Shown here piece by piece: positions 19,700-28,361 of a stretch of DNA of 64,000 bases; positions within the stretch are counted from its first letter, which is position 1; each line of letters opens with the position of its first letter. The notes below the pieces were generated by a model. The model made no database searches, was not told the DNA's origin, and was given only the letters and a program-made list of their open reading frames with translations. A program made the position numbers and the translations under genes. Source of the stretch: Bog-473 sp963730785 (GTDB lineage Bacteria; Actinomycetota; Acidimicrobiia; Acidimicrobiales; RAAP-2). The stretch is taken from NCBI GenBank assembly GCA_963730785.1, contig CAVSTF010000001.1, positions 124,001 through 188,000 on the forward strand, written 5' to 3'.

Positions 19700-21416
19700 A
19701 TGCTGGATCTCGTAGTGCGCAACGCCACCGTGGTGGACGGTACGGGACGGCCGCCCATTCAAGCTGATGTGGGCATTGCCGATGGACGCATTGCCGCCAT
19801 CGGCGCGATCTCCGAATCGGCCCACCAGACGATCGAGGCCGAGGGCTCGGTGGTCTGCCCGGGCTTCATTGACCTCCACACGCATTACGACGCCCAGTTT
19901 CTCTGGGACACCACCGCCAGTCCTTCGGTGCTGCATGGCGTGACCACCGTGTTGGGCGGCAACTGCGGGTTTTCCATCGCTCCACTGGCTCCCGATGACG
20001 CCGGGTACATCCAAGCGATGATGGCAGTGGTGGAGGGGATTCCCCTGACTGCCATGGCGGAATCGGGCGAGTGGGATTGGACGTCCTTTGCGCAGTACCT
20101 GGATCGAGTCGATCAGGGGCTCGCCGTCAATGCCGGATTCTTAGTTGGGCACTCCGCCATTCGCCGCGCCGTCATGGGCAACGACGCCACCCGGTCCGAA
20201 GCCTCGCCGGCGCAACTGGCCGCCATGGTCGACTTGGTCAAGTCCTCATTGGCCGGCGGAGCGCTCGGGCTCTCCTCTTCACTGGGTGAGGGGCACACCG
20301 ACGGGGACGGTCGTCCCGTTCCCTCCCGCGCCGCCACCTTTGCCGAACTGGTGGCATTGGCCGGGGCTTTGCGTGACCATCCCGGCACCACACTGGAATT
20401 CATTCCCGCTGTTGGCCCCATCCCCCAAGATCGCATGCGCCTGATGGCCGACATGTCACTGGCCGCCGATCGACCTCTCAATTGGAATCTTCTGGGCAGC
20501 CTGGCTTCCGAGGAGATCTACCAGCAGCAACTCGAGGCGTCCGACGTGGCCACTGCACTGGGCGCCCACGTCATCGCCTTGGCCCTGCCCGACATGATGC
20601 GGATGCGGGCAACGCACGTGATCCCCAGCCTGCCCGGGTGGCGGGAGATCATGGACCTGGCGCCTGAAGCCCGCCGTGCCTCAGTGGACGATCCGACCCT
20701 TCGCGCTCAGTTGCGCGCCGGAGCCGAGAAGGTGGCCCGTCGGTCGATCGGGGTGCTCGGCGACTTCGCGCTCATGGAAGTCGGGAATCCCGAATCACCT
20801 CTCTATGGGCAATCACTGGGAGAGATCGCCGGCCGAAGGGGCGGGGACGCCATAGATGTCCTACTCGACGACGTCCTGGTTGACGCCCTGACCCTGTACC
20901 TGGTGCTGCCCTCACTCACGCCCAGCCTGGGGAGATCCGACGAGGGGTGGCGGGCTCGGGTGGCGGTGTGGCAGGACCCCCGGGTCATGCTGGGTGGTTC
21001 CGACGCCGGCGCGCACCTCGATCTCGATGTGTCATGCCAACTACCCCACGGTGGTGCTGGGCGAGGTGGTCCGAGACCGAGGCCTGCTGTCACTGGAAGC
21101 GGCCATCGAAATGATGACGGATCGGCCGGCGCGTCACTATGGGCTGCGCCACCGTGGGCGGGTGGCTGAAGGCTGGTGGGCTGATCTCGTGATGTTCGAT
21201 CCCAACCTCATTGGCACTCGAGCCACCGAACTCCGCCACGACCTACCGGGGGGTGGCGAGCGCCTCTTCGCCGGGTCCAACGGGATCCAACAGGTCCTGG
21301 TGGGTGGCCAACCAGTAGTGGTGGATGGGGAGCTGACCTCGGCCCGACCCGGACGCGTCCTGCGCTCTGGGGCCGACACCGACACCGTGTCCCTGGCCGA
21401 TGTCCGGCGGTCGTGA
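19700..21416 (+). CDS. D-aminoacylase-type amidohydrolase, second copy (frameshifted)
   Basis: About 570 residues. LDLVVRNATVVDGTGRPP, FIDLHTHYDAQFLWD (HxH), VLGGNCGFSIAP (Cys ligand), GHTDGDGRPVPSR, and GGSDAGAHLDLD (catalytic Asp). After that motif the frame shifts near 21030; the C-terminal quarter (HANYPTVVLGEVVRDRGLL … RVAEGWWADLVMFDPNLIG) is in the next frame and ends at 21416, so the gene is intact apart from one probable indel. The start ATG 19700 follows the previous stop by one base, and the aldehyde dehydrogenase start overlaps the stop. Confidence 0.85.
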
Positions 21417-22877
21417 GAACCAATCCGGCGTCCAGCACGGTTCTTCGGCTCGCCGCCCAAGGTCACCTGATCGGAGACGGCTGGCGAGTCAGTGACCGCG
21501 CCGGCAGCTATGCGCACGCCAATCCGGCGACCGGGAAGGTGCAGGCGCATGTTGGGTTGGCCGGGGAAGCCGGAGGTCGATGATGCGGTGGCGGCAGCCC
21601 GGGAGGCCAGTGGCGCGTGGGCGGCCACCGCTCCCGGCGAACGGGCCGCCGTGTTGTTCCGACTGGCCGATCTGCTTGACCACCATGCACCGGAGATAGC
21701 CAACCTGGCCGCGCTCGACAACGGGATGCCGATCGGGGTGCTGAATTGCGGCACGTACGCGGCCTCGTGGGTTCGCTACTACGCCGGATGGTGCGACCAG
21801 CTCGACGACGAGGAACTCCCCAGTACCAAAGGTCGGAGTTATCTTCGGCGCGAACCCTACGGGGTGGTGGCCGCCATCCCCCCGTGGAACGGCTCAATGA
21901 TGGGGATGGGCCAGAAGTGCGGGCCGGCCCTGGCGGCCGGCAACACGGTGGTGGCCAAGCCCCCCGAACTTGCTCCTTTCGGAATGTTGCGCTTTGCCGA
22001 GCTGGCCCTCGAAGCCGGGCTGCCTCCGGGCGTCCTCAACGTGGTGGTGGGCGGGCCAATCGCGGGGGCAGCCCTGGCTGGTCACCCCGGCGTCGATAAA
22101 ATTAGCTTTACCGGCGGTACGACTACGGGACGAACGTTGATGGAGTTGGCGGCCCGTCATCTCACCCCGCTCACCCTTGAGTTAGGCGGGAAGTCGCCCA
22201 ACATTATTTTTCCCGACGCCGACCTGGCGGCCGCCGCAAAAATGGCGGCGTTCGCCGGCACCGCGCTCCTATCCGGTCAGGGCTGTGCCCTGCCCACCCG
22301 GCTCTATGTCCATTCCGACATCTACGACGAGGTCGTGACCGACGTGGTGGCGCTCGTGAAGTCGATGCAGGTAGGTGACCCGCTCGATCCCGCGACCCTC
22401 ATCGGCCCTGTCGTATCCGAGGCGGCCATGCACCGGATCCTCGGGGTCATTGACCGAGCATCGCAGGACGGGGCCACCTTGCTCACTGGCGGGACGCGCC
22501 TCGGCGGACCGTTGGCCGACGGTTGGTATGTGGCACCGACCGTCTTCGGCGAGGTCGAGCACGACAGCGACCTGGCTCGCCACGAGATCTTCGGTCCGGT
22601 CTTGTCCGTGCTCCGGTTCGACACCGACGACGAGGTACTGGCCAAAGCCAATGACAGCGACCTCGGGCTTTCGGCCTACCTGCACACCCACGACTCGGTC
22701 CGCATTGACCGCTTCGTCCGCCAGCTCGAGGCCGGGACGGTGGTAGTCAATGGCATGGCCAAAACCACGCCGGCCGCTCCTTTCGGTGGCACCAAGCAGA
22801 GCGGGTTTGGCCGCGAAGGAGGGAGGGCGGGCATCGAAGAGATGCTGCGCCAGAAGACAGTCTTCGAAACGCCCTAA
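21413..22877 (+). CDS. NAD(P)-dependent aldehyde dehydrogenase (frameshifted)
   Basis: About 487 residues. GTG 21413 overlaps the upstream stop (GTGA) and opens a segment (LIGDGWRVSDRAGSYAHANP) that must be joined across an indel near 21565 to EVDDAVAAAREASGAWA. Motifs: PWNGSMMGMGQKCGPALAAG (Asn of the active site), KPPELAPFG, SFTGGTTTGRTLM, general base Glu in LTLELGGKSPN, nucleophile Cys in SGQGCALPTRL, EIFGPVLSV and a GFGREGG C-terminus. Oxidises an aldehyde released in the pathway to the acid. Last gene of the island; its stop overlaps that of dnaB. Confidence 0.87.
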
Positions 22878-24262
22878 ATACTGCGGCCGTTCTCGAAACG
22901 GGCGTACTGCTTCAAGAAGATGAGGTTGGCCTTGCCGGTTGGCCCGTTACGGTGCTTGGCCACTTCGACCAGGGCGTCATCCGCTCGGTCGATGGGCACT
23001 TCGTCGTTGTATTCGGATTCCCGGTAGATGAACATGACCACGTCGGCGTCCTGTTCCAACGAACCGGACTCACGAAGGTCGGAGAGCATCGGCGTCTTGT
23101 CCTGCCGTGACTCGAGGTTTCGACTCAGCTGCGAGAGCGCGATCACCGGGACCTCGAGTTCACGGGCCAGGATCTTCAGACCACGGCTGATCTCGGCCAC
23201 TTCGGTCTGACGGTTCTCCGCCTTGGCCCGGCCGGTCATCAGTTGCAGGTAGTCGACGATCACCACGCCGAGTTCGCCTTCTGACTTCTTCAAGCGTCGG
23301 GCCCGGGCCCGGATGTCCATCACCGTGGCATTGGGATTGTCGTCAATGAAGATGGGCGCATTGCTCAACCGGGTCACTGCCGTGCCGATTTTGGCCCAGT
23401 CCTGCGTCCTGATCCGGCCGGTCTGGAGGCTCTGACCGTTGACTTCGGCCTCCGAGGCCAGCAGACGCTGGGTCAGTTCCAGATGGCCCATTTCCAGTGA
23501 AAAGAGCAGCGCGGGTTTCTGGGCCACCACGCCGACATGGGCCAGGATGCCCAGGGCGAAGCTGGTCTTTCCCATGCCGGGACGGGCGCCCACAATCACC
23601 AATGACGACTTCTGTAGGCCGAGGAGGATTTTGTCGAGTTCGTGATAGCCGGTAGGTACACCGGTGAGATCGGAACCTCGCTCGCCCAGTTCTTGAATTC
23701 GGTCGAGTCCGAGCCCGAGCAGTTCTTTCAGGGGATAGACGGTGTCAGCGGTCCGCTTCTCGGCCACGTTGAACATCATCTGTTCGGCTTCGTCGACCGC
23801 CGCCTCGACGTTCTCGGGGACCGAGTACCCGATGTCGGCGATGTCGCCGGCCACACCGATGAGCCGGCGGAGCAACGAGTGCTCCTCCACAATGGCGGCG
23901 TAGTGCCGGGCGTTGGCGATCGATGGCGTGTTCGCCTGCAGCGAAATAAAGACGGTGGGATCACCAACCGCGTCCAGCAAGCCGGAACGTTGCAACTCAT
24001 CGGTCACCGTGACGGCGTCGATGGGTTCGCCCCGCTCCATCAGAGCCCGAATGGCGCCGAAGATGTGTCCATGGGCCGGCTTGTAGAAGTCGCCGGCGGT
24101 GCAGATCTCTATGGCGACCGATGCCGCGTCATTTGAGAGCAGCATGGCGCCCAGGAGCGATTCCTCTGCGTCCAGGTTGTGTGGCGGGATTCGCGCCCCA
24201 CTGGGGAGTGGAGGAGCGGCTCGGAGCGAGCGAGGGCGGGCTTCATCAAAGGCTTGGACCAC
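22874..24262 (-). CDS. dnaB: Replicative DNA helicase DnaB
   Basis: 462 residues, intact, no intein. N-terminal primase-interaction domain (PPHNLDAEESLLGAMLLS), linker, then the RecA-like motor: H1/Walker A GARPGMGKTSFALGI, H1a SLEMGHLELTQRLLASE, H2 VVIVDYLQLM, H3 with ALSQLSRNLESR and H4 RNGPTGKANLIFLK. Hexameric fork helicase. GTG 24262 is preceded by GGGGGGA 2–8 nt upstream. The position next to rplI–rpsR–ssb–rpsF is the usual actinobacterial one; two DnaA-box-like sites lie in the gap upstream. Confidence 0.97.
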   Translation of the reverse strand: MVQAFDEARPRSLRAAPPLPSGARIPPHNLDAEESLLGAMLLSNDAASVAIEICTAGDFYKPAHGHIFGAIRALMERGEPIDAVTVTDELQRSGLLDAVGDPTVFISLQANTPSIANARHYAAIVEEHSLLRRLIGVAGDIADIGYSVPENVEAAVDEAEQMMFNVAEKRTADTVYPLKELLGLGLDRIQELGERGSDLTGVPTGYHELDKILLGLQKSSLVIVGARPGMGKTSFALGILAHVGVVAQKPALLFSLEMGHLELTQRLLASEAEVNGQSLQTGRIRTQDWAKIGTAVTRLSNAPIFIDDNPNATVMDIRARARRLKKSEGELGVVIVDYLQLMTGRAKAENRQTEVAEISRGLKILARELEVPVIALSQLSRNLESRQDKTPMLSDLRESGSLEQDADVVMFIYRESEYNDEVPIDRADDALVEVAKHRNGPTGKANLIFLKQYARFENGRSI

Positions 24263-24313
24263 GGTCCCCCCACTCTGAATGCTCAGGCCTGGGGAACGTA
24301 AGCCCCCAAATCA

Positions 24314-24355
24314 TGTGGATAACCCGGGGACGCAGCCGTGGACATCTGTGGATGA
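24314..24355 (-). promoter_or_regulatory. Two DnaA boxes upstream of dnaB
   Basis: On the minus strand an exact TTATCCACA (24314–24322) and TCATCCACA (24347–24355, one mismatch), 33 nt apart and in the same orientation, in the 161-bp gap between rplI and dnaB. They lie 52–93 nt upstream of the dnaB start and 23 kb from oriC. Confidence 0.6.
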
Positions 24356-24423
24356 GCCCGATTCAGTCGCTGCCGCATCCCTCCATTGTTTCGGAGGGCT
24401 GTGACAAAACCGGTGATGCCTGC

Positions 24424-24873
24424 TCAGCCGGCGGCAGTGACCTCAACGGTGATGACCGTCGCCACGCCGGTGAACAGCTCAACCGTGACGTCGAAGGAGC
24501 CAGTCTCCTTAATGTGCTCGGCCAGGAGGATGTGCTTCTGGTCGACCTCAATGCCCTTCTGGGCCTGAATCGCCTTCACCACGTCGTGTGGTCCGATGGA
24601 GCCGAACAGTCGACCGCCGCCACCAGCACGGGCGGAGACGGTGATGGTTGCGCCGGCCAGAATGGTGGCCTGCGCCTCGGCCGCGCCGCGGTCCTTGGCT
24701 TCACGGAGGTCGCGGCCACGCCGCATCTGCTCGGCCTGACCACCGACACCGTCATTGGCAATGATGGCCCGACCCTCAGGCAGCAGGAAGTTGCGAGCGA
24801 AGCCGCCGGCCACGCGCACAATGTCACCACGCCGGCCCACGCCGGCTACGTCGTCGCGGAGGAGAACCTTCAT
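24424..24873 (-). CDS. rplI: 50S ribosomal protein bL9
   Basis: 149 residues, normal length. N-terminal rRNA-binding domain MKVLLRDDVAGVGRRGDIV, GGFARNFLLPEGRAI, the long connecting helix, then a C-terminal domain with GRLFGSIGPHDV. The start overlaps the rpsR stop by 4 nt (ATGA), as part of the rpsF-ssb-rpsR-rplI operon. Confidence 0.97.
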   Translation of the reverse strand: MKVLLRDDVAGVGRRGDIVRVAGGFARNFLLPEGRAIIANDGVGGQAEQMRRGRDLREAKDRGAAEAQATILAGATITVSARAGGGGRLFGSIGPHDVVKAIQAQKGIEVDQKHILLAEHIKETGSFDVTVELFTGVATVITVEVTAAG

Positions 24874-25376
24874 GCGTCACCATCCTCTGACTCGGTGACG
24901 TCCGCCTCGACGTCGTCGGTCGATGTGTCAGTGACCTCGTTCTCAACCTCGGCCTCGGCGTCGCCGGCCGACAGGTACTCGGTATCCGCCTCGCGGTCAC
25001 GCGGTGCCTCCGACCCGATGGTGTCGCTCAGCGTCCGCTCGGCGCGCTCGCCCCGCTCACCACGATCGCGTCCGCCACCACGTCCACCGGGACGCTCCGT
25101 CACGGTCCGCTGCGTGTAGGGCAGCAGGATCATTTCGCGGGCCGTCTTGATGGCCAACGCCAGCGCACGCTGGTGCTGGGCGCAGTTACCGGTGACCCGG
25201 CGGGAACGGATCTTCCCGCGGTCGCTCATGTACTTGCGCAGCATGGGCACGTCCTTGTAGTCGACCCATGCCGTGTTGTCCCGGCACAGTGCGCAGGGCT
25301 TCTTCTTGACCCGGCGACCCAGGTCCTTGGGGGCACGACGAGTCGTCGTCCCGCCGCGTTGGTTATTGCGTGCCAT
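24870..25376 (-). CDS. rpsR: 30S ribosomal protein bS18 with long acidic C-terminal extension
   Basis: 168 residues, about twice the usual 75–90. Residues 1–95 are a standard bS18 with the zinc-type cysteines (KKPCALCRDN, and NCAQHQRALALAIKTAR) and the ending REMILLPYTQRTV. Residues ~96–168 are an added tail: first GGRGGGRDRGERGERAERT (Arg/Gly), then a strongly acidic stretch (DTEYLSAGDAEAEVENEV, then DDVEADVTESEDGDA). No frame break is needed and the tail ends exactly at the rplI overlap, so it looks genuine. bS18 pairs with bS6 on the small subunit platform. The tail function is unknown. Confidence 0.95.
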   Translation of the reverse strand: MARNNQRGGTTTRRAPKDLGRRVKKKPCALCRDNTAWVDYKDVPMLRKYMSDRGKIRSRRVTGNCAQHQRALALAIKTAREMILLPYTQRTVTERPGGRGGGRDRGERGERAERTLSDTIGSEAPRDREADTEYLSAGDAEAEVENEVTDTSTDDVEADVTESEDGDA

Positions 25377-25849
25377 TAAAAGGGCTCCTCATCAAATCCG
25401 TAACCGCCGCCGTTGTCGGCGGGGGCTTGTGCTGGTGGTGGGGATGACGGACGGCTGTTGCCGCGTGGCCCATCGCTGGGACCCCGTCGTTCGTTCCGAA
25501 TGATCTGGGCGGTGGCCCAGCGCAGTGATGGTCCGATCTCGTCGGCCACCACTTCGATCTTTGAGCGCTTGTCGCCGTCCTGAGTTTCCCAGCTGCGCTG
25601 CTCCAACCGACCGGCCACCATGACGCGCGCGCCCTTGGTGATCGTCTCGCTGACGTTCTCGGCCATTTCTCGCCAGCACACCACGTCGAAGAACGAGGTG
25701 GCTTCTTCCCATTCCTGGGTCTGACGATTTTGCCAGCGACGATTGACCGCCAAGCCGAAGCTTGCGGTTGGCTGTCCGGTGTTGGTGAAACGCAACTCCG
25801 GATCACGCGTGACGTTGCCGATCAGGGTCACGCTGTTTTCAGATGGCAT
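25376..25849 (-). CDS. ssb: Single-stranded DNA-binding protein
   Basis: 157 residues. OB-fold ENSVTLIGNVTRDPELRFT, SFFDVVCWREMAENV, GARVMVAGRLEQRSWE, followed by a Pro/Gly/Ser/Asn-rich linker and the acidic tip FDEEPF through which SSB recruits replication and repair partners. Its stop shares a base with the rpsR start (TAATG). Confidence 0.97.
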   Translation of the reverse strand: MPSENSVTLIGNVTRDPELRFTNTGQPTASFGLAVNRRWQNRQTQEWEEATSFFDVVCWREMAENVSETITKGARVMVAGRLEQRSWETQDGDKRSKIEVVADEIGPSLRWATAQIIRNERRGPSDGPRGNSRPSSPPPAQAPADNGGGYGFDEEPF

Positions 25850-25873
25850 TGGCTGCTCCTCTCGACCGTGCGA

Positions 25874-26197
25874 CTAGCTCGCCGCGGCGCGGGCGATTTT
25901 CGCTTCGGGTAGCCGGACGATCTTGTGGCGAACCACTTCGTCGGCCAATCCCAACATACGGTCGAGATCAGCCACCGTCTGCGTACCGGCGGTGAACTCC
26001 ACGACGACGTAGTAGCCCTCGCGCTTGTGGTTCACCTCGTAGGCAAAGGTGCGGCGTCCCCAGCGATCGATGGCGCCGGGGTTGCCACCGGTGCTCCGAA
26101 TTACCTCAAGGGCCTGGTCCAATACCCCTTGAATGACTGTGGGGTCTGTGGTGGCCTCAAAAATGGCCATAACTTCGTAAGGCCGCATGTGCGGCAT
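25874..26197 (-). CDS. rpsF: 30S ribosomal protein bS6
   Basis: 107 residues. MRPYEVMAIFEATTD, GRRTFAYEVNHKREGYYVVVEF and RHKIVRLPE are the family marks. ATG 26197 with GGAGGGAGG immediately upstream is preferred; ATG three codons further is also possible. First gene of the S6–SSB–S18–L9 operon. Confidence 0.96.
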   Translation of the reverse strand: MPHMRPYEVMAIFEATTDPTVIQGVLDQALEVIRSTGGNPGAIDRWGRRTFAYEVNHKREGYYVVVEFTAGTQTVADLDRMLGLADEVVRHKIVRLPEAKIARAAAS

Positions 26198-26250
26198 ACC
26201 TCCCTCCGGACCGGGCTTTCGCCCGGGCCCCTGGCGGTCAGGGGCAGGGT
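26198..26250 (-). promoter_or_regulatory. Structured 5' leader of rpsF, candidate S6:S18 autoregulatory element
   Basis: On the minus strand two adjacent hairpins precede the ribosome site: GCCCCTG/CAGGGGC (26227–26233 with 26239–26245) with loop ACCGC, and CCGGGC/GCCCGG (26211–26226) capped by a GAAA tetraloop. Known S6:S18 leaders display an exposed CCG that mimics the 16S site; the ACCGC loop offers one. Stems seen, regulation inferred. Confidence 0.4.
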
Positions 26251-26315
26251 CTGTTGCGGGGAGTCATGATAGTCCAGGTGATCGGCCCGGGATCCCCGGG
26301 GCCCTGAGACCGGCC

Positions 26316-27152
26316 TCAGCTCAGCGATTCACCCAACTCGGAAGAGCCGTGGTAGCTCTCCTCGTCGGTCGGGAACGTGCCACCTCGCACGTCCTCGGCG
26401 AAGGCGGCCACCGCCTCGGTGGCAATGCGGCCCAGCTCGGCATATTGCCGCACGAACTTGGGCGGGGTACGCGAGCCGAGGCCGAGGAGGTCGTGAAAGA
26501 CCAGGACCTGGCCATCGGTGGAGGGACCGGCCCCGATGCCGATCGTGGGCACGTTGATCGCTTCGGTGACGGCAGCGCCCACCACGTCCGGCACGCCCTC
26601 AATCACAAAGGCGAAGCACCCGGCCGCCTCCAGGGACTTGGCGGCGTCCAGCAATGCGCTCGCGGCATCGATGCTCTTGGCCTGGACCCGGAAGCCGCCC
26701 ATGGCCAACGTCGACTGGGGCGTGAGGCCCAAGTGGCCCATGACCGGGATCTCGGCCCGAATGATGGCCTCGACCACCGGCAGCCTGGCCCGGCCGCCTT
26801 CCAGCTTCACCGCTTGGGCCCCGGCCCGAATCAGGGTGGCGGCGTTGCGCACGGCCTCGTCGGTGGACAGGTGGTAGCTCATCCACGGCATGTCGCCCAG
26901 AATCAGGCTGTGGGGCTTGGCCCGAGCCACGGCCGCCACGTGGTGGGCCATGACGTCGATGTCGACGTGGAGGGTGTCCTCGTAACCAAGCACCGTGTTG
27001 GCCACCGAGTCCCCAACCAGCACGATGTCCACCCCGGCATCGGAGACGATCCGGGCCCCGGGCTCGTCGTAGGCGGTGACCATGACAATGGGCGTGGCGC
27101 CATCGCGGCGCTTGCGGGTCCGTAACGACGGAACGGTGTTGGCATCGGTCAT
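26316..27152 (-). CDS. panB: 3-methyl-2-oxobutanoate hydroxymethyltransferase
   Basis: 278 residues. Makes ketopantoate from 2-oxoisovalerate and methylene-THF, the first step of pantothenate/CoA synthesis. Motifs: PIVMVTAYDEPGARI, metal/ substrate residues in VLVGDSVANTVLGY (Asp) and LGDMPWMSYHLS (Asp), KLEGG, catalytic Glu in FVIEGVPD, and IGIGAGPSTDGQVLVFHD. The start overlaps the stop of the DUF5318 gene (ATGA). In mycobacteria this slot between rpsF and the DUF5318 gene is held by ponA and other genes. Confidence 0.96.
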   Translation of the reverse strand: MTDANTVPSLRTRKRRDGATPIVMVTAYDEPGARIVSDAGVDIVLVGDSVANTVLGYEDTLHVDIDVMAHHVAAVARAKPHSLILGDMPWMSYHLSTDEAVRNAATLIRAGAQAVKLEGGRARLPVVEAIIRAEIPVMGHLGLTPQSTLAMGGFRVQAKSIDAASALLDAAKSLEAAGCFAFVIEGVPDVVGAAVTEAINVPTIGIGAGPSTDGQVLVFHDLLGLGSRTPPKFVRQYAELGRIATEAVAAFAEDVRGGTFPTDEESYHGSSELGESLS

Positions 27153-27586
27153 TGGGCCAACTTCTTCCTGCGTTGTTTCGCCTTGGGGCCACCGGCCGGG
27201 TACTTGCGCATCAGATGGTGCCAGGCACAGGCCGGGCAGACCTCAACCTCGAAACAGAGCACGGGTTCGGGCCGGCGGCGTAGCTGGTTGAGCTCGGCCG
27301 CCGTGCCGGGGCATCGCCCGCCGGCCGGAAGCTTGGCGCCGAAGACGAACGTGACCATGACCAAGTGGCTTTCGGTGCAGATGGGACAGTCCTCATCGAG
27401 GCGCTTTCCCACGTTGCGGGCCGCCCGAAGCAACTCCGGATGGGCATCGCAGACGTCGATTTTCTGGGTTCGACCCCGCTCGACCTCACGAACCACCGCG
27501 TTTCGCACCAGTCGGTACTCGACCCCGGCCGAGATATCGGCACTGACGGCTCGACTCGTTGTCCTCGGATCCGAGGTGACGGACAC
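27149..27586 (-). CDS. DUF5318 family protein with two CxxC pairs
   Basis: 145 residues, resembling the conserved mycobacterial protein encoded near ino1 and PadR. RLVRNAVVREVERGRTQKID, VCDAHPELLRAARNVGK, CPICTESHLVMVTFVFGAKL and VCPACAWHHLMRKY are shared family blocks; the CPIC and CPAC pairs suggest a zinc site. GTG 27586 was chosen because TAGCCT lies 7 nt upstream (leaderless). Function unknown. It is translationally coupled to panB and divergent from PadR. Confidence 0.8.
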   Translation of the reverse strand: MSVTSDPRTTSRAVSADISAGVEYRLVRNAVVREVERGRTQKIDVCDAHPELLRAARNVGKRLDEDCPICTESHLVMVTFVFGAKLPAGGRCPGTAAELNQLRRRPEPVLCFEVEVCPACAWHHLMRKYPAGGPKAKQRRKKLAQ

Positions 27587-27599
27587 GGCGCCCAGGCTA
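27587..27599 (-). promoter_or_regulatory. Leaderless promoter of the DUF5318–panB unit
   Basis: Minus-strand TAGCCT (27594–27599), 7 nt, GTG 27586; no Shine-Dalgarno sequence. Confidence 0.45.
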
Positions 27600-27680
27600 C
27601 CTCGCACGCCCGAAAACCACACCTGTTTCTGGCTCCGGGCAGCTCGGTGATCGTCATGTGACCGTTTCGCGTACGTCGCT

Positions 27681-27706
27681 ATATCGATTCGATATACTGA
27701 ACCGCA
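27681..27706 (+). promoter_or_regulatory. PadR promoter with a perfect 15-bp palindrome
   Basis: ATATCGA-T-TCGATAT (27681–27695) is a perfect inverted repeat. It overlaps the -10-like TATACT (27693–27698), which lies 8 nt before ATG 27707 (leaderless). A regulator bound there would block its own promoter and the PadR–ino1 transcript. Confidence 0.6.
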
Positions 27707-28361
27707 ATGTTGGACATGGCAATCCTGGGTCTGCTCGAAGAGAAGGACCTCCACGGGTACGAGATCAGGCGCCAATTGCGCGACAACCTGGGCATCCTGG
27801 CCAACGTGTCGTTCGGATCGATCTACCCAGCCCTGACCCGCTTGGAAAAGGCCGGGGCCGTCATCGCCATTGAGGCGCCCATGGCCGAAACGGCTGCACC
27901 ATCGACACCGCCACCAGCCACCGGTTCGCTCAGTGGCGAACTGGCCGTGCTCCGGGCCCGTCGTCACTCGACCACCCGGTCCCGTCGGGGCAAGAAGGTG
28001 TACCGAATCACTGACGGCGGTCATGTGCTTGTTTACCCAGCTGTTGACCGAAAGCGGCGCCGTTGACGACGCCCGCAGTTTCAGCCTCCGGCTCGCCTTC
28101 GCACGCCACCTGTCCCCCATGGCCCGCCTGGCCTTGCTGGAGCGCCGACGGGCCCTGCTCGTCCAACGCCTGGCCGAGTCCGGAGGGTCGACCACCGAGC
28201 TCGACGTCTACGCCCGCTCGGTCGTCCAGCACACCGCCGACAGCGTGGCGCTCGACATCGACTGGCTCGATCGTCTGATCGCCAACGAGCGAGCCACTTC
28301 TTCCCCCGAATCAATCACCACGGCCATGGCCGAACTCACATATGAAGGAGACATCCGATGA
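27707..28361 (+). CDS. PadR family transcriptional regulator (frameshifted)
   Basis: About 217 residues. Winged-helix domain MLDMAILGLLEEKDLHGYEI, then NVSFGSIYPALTRLEKAGAV and GKKVYRITDGG; the wing has an insertion rich in Ala/Thr/Pro (residues ~60–95). The dimerisation domain (FTQLLTESGAVDDARSFSLR … DWLDRLIANERA) is in the next frame after an indel near 28025 and ends at 28361, overlapping the ino1 start. The same pair PadR–ino1 is conserved in mycobacteria, so control of inositol synthesis is likely. Confidence 0.85.
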
